Source: Luteirhabdus salina (lineage in GTDB: Bacteria > Bacteroidota > Bacteroidia > Flavobacteriales > Flavobacteriaceae). From it: a DNA stretch of 64,000 nt. Positions within the stretch are counted from its first letter, which is position 1; every line of letters starts with the position of its first letter. Position numbers and translations under genes: made by a program. Shown here piece by piece: positions 62,330-64,000 of this stretch. Where the stretch lies: contig JALAHT010000001.1 of assembly GCA_025384855.1 (NCBI GenBank), positions 811,064-875,063 of the forward strand, read 5' to 3'. Under the pieces are notes generated by a model that saw only the letters and a program-made list of their open reading frames with translations, was not told the origin of the DNA and ran no database searches.

Positions 62330-64000
62330 TATCGAACAATCATAATTTTAGCGACGGTGGTTTCGAATGCATCCTCAGAAGTAACCATCACCAAATAAAC
62401 ACCCGATCGCACCTTATATCGTCCGAATGCAGTAGTATCCCATAAAATGCTACCTCCTTCACTGGTTTCCTCAAAAACCAAGTTTCCTTCTATGTCTGTA
62501 ATTTTTACATTGCTATTTGCCATAAGGCCATCGATGGTAACATTTCCTTCGTAATTGGGTCTTACGGGATTGGGAAAGGCGTAGACATTCTCTAGGTTTT
62601 CTCTTGGCGCCGTAGAGGTGCCATTATAGGCCACGAGGCCATTAGTTGTAGCAAAATAAACCGTTCCAGTGAAATCGTCGATGGCAATGTCTTGAACGTT
62701 GTTCGAAGGAAGCGGGCTGTTATCTTCTGTAAACCGAAGTAAGGTTTCCTGTCCGTTGGAAGAAAGGTAGAAAACTCCTGAAGTAGCTGTTGAAATCCAT
62801 TTATTGTTGGAGCCGTCTACTTCAATATCGGTAATTGATTGTTGAAACAACAACTCTTGTGCTACATCGCCTTCCAAAATAATGATGGCCTGTGCTTCCA
62901 CGTCGGCATCCTCTTCAAAAAAGCCTCCTACATTGAATAACACCCGTAAACCTTCCAAAGTTCCGATCCAAAGTCGATTGTTATTGTCAAACGCCAACGC
63001 ACGTACATCGCTACTTGGCAAGTTTCCTTGCCCTTCTCCTTCACCGATCGTATTAAAAGTGTTGTTACTAGGATTAAATGCCGACAAACCATTTGCGTTG
63101 GTTGCCATAAACACATACCCTTCTCTGCTTATCGCAATTTCGGTTAGCGCTTGGTTATCGGTGGGATTAATTTGTTCGATATCAAAAATTTGGAATTGTC
63201 CCTCGGGTGTTCTTCGTATAAGGCCCTCATCTGTCCTTGATTGCACGGTCCATAAATTTCCTTGATCATCGAATGTTAGTCCGTATAATCGAATTCCCGC
63301 ATTGTCACCACCCACGAATACCTCTTCCAAGGGACTATTTGTATCATCAAATAAGTTTATGGGCGTTTGGTCTTCAATTTGAAGTAAGCCGTATTGATAC
63401 GAAGTCATAAACGTTTCGTTACTATTATTCGGATTAATAGCGATGTTTACAATATCGGTTACCGGTCTATTTCCAACGCTTTCAATCAATTCCTCATATG
63501 AAATATTGGTCCATTCCCCTTCCCGAAGGTTACTAATACCTCTTCTAGTAAAAGGGGCAGGATTGAAGCTTACGGTAACTTCACCATACGCCAACCACAG
63601 CTGTCCAGGAGAGGCATCTATCGTAAAGCCTCTATTGAATAATGGTCCATTGGGTAAAATTTGTTCGGGTTGGTTGCTTCCAAAAGGAATGATAAATAAG
63701 CCTAAGGTTTCAGTTCCAGTATAAAAGAAACCATCAAAGGCAATTCCAGACTGTAGTTGATAGTCGAATTCCGGGATATTAAAAACGGAAGCCTGAAGGG
63801 AAAAATCATCCGAATAACTTCGAATATTGGTAGCCGTTGTAATTGTTAAAAGCGAATTGGTAGCCGTAAAGTCCTGAATCGGGCTCCCTACATTACCAAC
63901 TGTTGTAGCGGTCCCTTGCGAGGCTACCCTAATAACATCGCTGTTATTTCGAGCAGCGTAGACCTGTGTTCCTACGGTTTGTATTCCCACAAACCCACCA
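62329..64000 (-). CDS. PorZ-like type IX secretion protein (5' end missing)
   Basis: The visible 553 or more residues are the C-terminal part of a protein that continues past the right edge; the GTG at 63990 is not the true start because the frame stays open beyond it. Two-component-regulator-like propeller blades are visible (AVYGLTFDDQGNLWTVQSR-like GLTFDDQGNLW, VRALAFDNNNRLWIGTLEGLRV, VQDIAIDDFTGTVYFATTNGLVAYNG). A type A T9SS C-terminal domain follows (YAFPNPVRPNYEGNVTIDG ... VAKIMIVR). This order matches PorZ, a surface protein that supplies A-LPS to the sortase complex. The recO neighbour agrees with my recollection of PorZ in other Flavobacteria. A generic T9SS-sorted propeller protein is the alternative. 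Confidence 0.75.
   Translation of the reverse strand, partial: GGFVGIQTVGTQVYAARNNSDVIRVASQGTATTVGNVGSPIQDFTATNSLLTITTATNIRSYSDDFSLQASVFNIPEFDYQLQSGIAFDGFFYTGTETLGLFIIPFGSNQPEQILPNGPLFNRGFTIDASPGQLWLAYGEVTVSFNPAPFTRRGISNLREGEWTNISYEELIESVGNRPVTDIVNIAINPNNSNETFMTSYQYGLLQIEDQTPINLFDDTNSPLEEVFVGGDNAGIRLYGLTFDDQGNLWTVQSRTDEGLIRRTPEGQFQIFDIEQINPTDNQALTEIAISREGYVFMATNANGLSAFNPSNNTFNTIGEGEGQGNLPSSDVRALAFDNNNRLWIGTLEGLRVLFNVGGFFEEDADVEAQAIIILEGDVAQELLFQQSITDIEVDGSNNKWISTATSGVFYLSSNGQETLLRFTEDNSPLPSNNVQDIAIDDFTGTVYFATTNGLVAYNGTSTAPRENLENVYAFPNPVRPNYEGNVTIDGLMANSNVKITDIEGNLVFEETSEGGSILWDTTAFGRYKVRSGVYLVMVTSEDAFETTVAKIMIVR

Noticed and set aside
1-64000. tRNA or rRNA genes, integrases, transposases, prophage genes
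   Set aside because: Looked for and not seen; no cloverleaf-like or recombinase sequences could be supported.

Overview
The window comes from the chromosome of a member of the Bacteroidota, most likely a marine Flavobacteriaceae. Four things point there: TAnnTTTG-type -7 promoter boxes in front of many genes, type IX secretion (T9SS) sorting domains and a PorZ-like gene, PorP/SprF and SusC-like TonB receptors, and a three-gene b558-type succinate dehydrogenase. Coding density is high, GC is moderate, and no rRNA, tRNA, CRISPR array, prophage or transposase gene was seen. The first gene (mrp) and the last gene (porZ-like) run off the window edges.

Layout. 1-4.9 kb: Mrp/ApbC Fe-S carrier and the sdhC-sdhA-[four-helix-bundle gene]-sdhB operon on the minus strand. 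5-12.8 kb: secreted BNR-repeat protein, Xaa-Pro aminopeptidase, BrnQ transporter, alpha/beta hydrolase, a small Cys/His protein and ThiL. 13-17.7 kb: an accessory operon of two predicted beta-propeller surface proteins plus an MbnP-like lipoprotein and its MbnH/MauG-like dihaem partner. 17.8-25.4 kb: a complete SUF Fe-S assembly locus (A-type carrier, sufB, C, D, S, E, a SufT-like gene) with two small lipoprotein genes embedded in it. 25.4-29.1 kb: DUF3078 outer-membrane protein, a small orphan, HflX and an EEP-family phosphodiesterase. 29.2-37.1 kb: T9SS surface cassette, two type B cargo proteins followed by PorP/SprF and a TPR-PD40-OmpA protein. 37.2-48.5 kb: LURP-one-like protein, DUF5689 surface protein, two TonB receptors, a second EEP enzyme, a four-helix membrane protein and a lipocalin-like lipoprotein. 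48.6-54.1 kb: M23 peptidase, tryptophan 2,3-dioxygenase, DUF3108 protein, then HPPD and homogentisate dioxygenase. 54.1-64 kb: patatin/BamA-like protein, a second four-helix-bundle gene, UvrC, a His-rich small protein with a TonB receptor, RecO and PorZ-like.

The most unusual structure is intergenic. Two genes of the S23/four-helix-bundle family sit between co-directional housekeeping genes (in the sdh operon; between uvrC and the patatin gene). Each is bracketed by short-period arrays in inverted orientation: period 7 around the first copy, period 8 around the second. A third intergenic gap, between the sufT-like gene and a DUF2480 gene, is filled exactly by fourteen 8-bp units with no gene inside and looks like an array without its element. 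Together these suggest a small mobile or targeted element class built from a degenerate short-period array and a four-helix-bundle protein. Other points of interest are a Fur/PerR-style 7-1-7 palindrome across the mrp promoter, the MbnP/MbnH operon with paired dyads upstream, a two-hairpin REP-like repeat with a possible related palindrome inside a coding region, and promoter boxes so close to the uvrC and hflX start codons that leaderless transcripts are likely.
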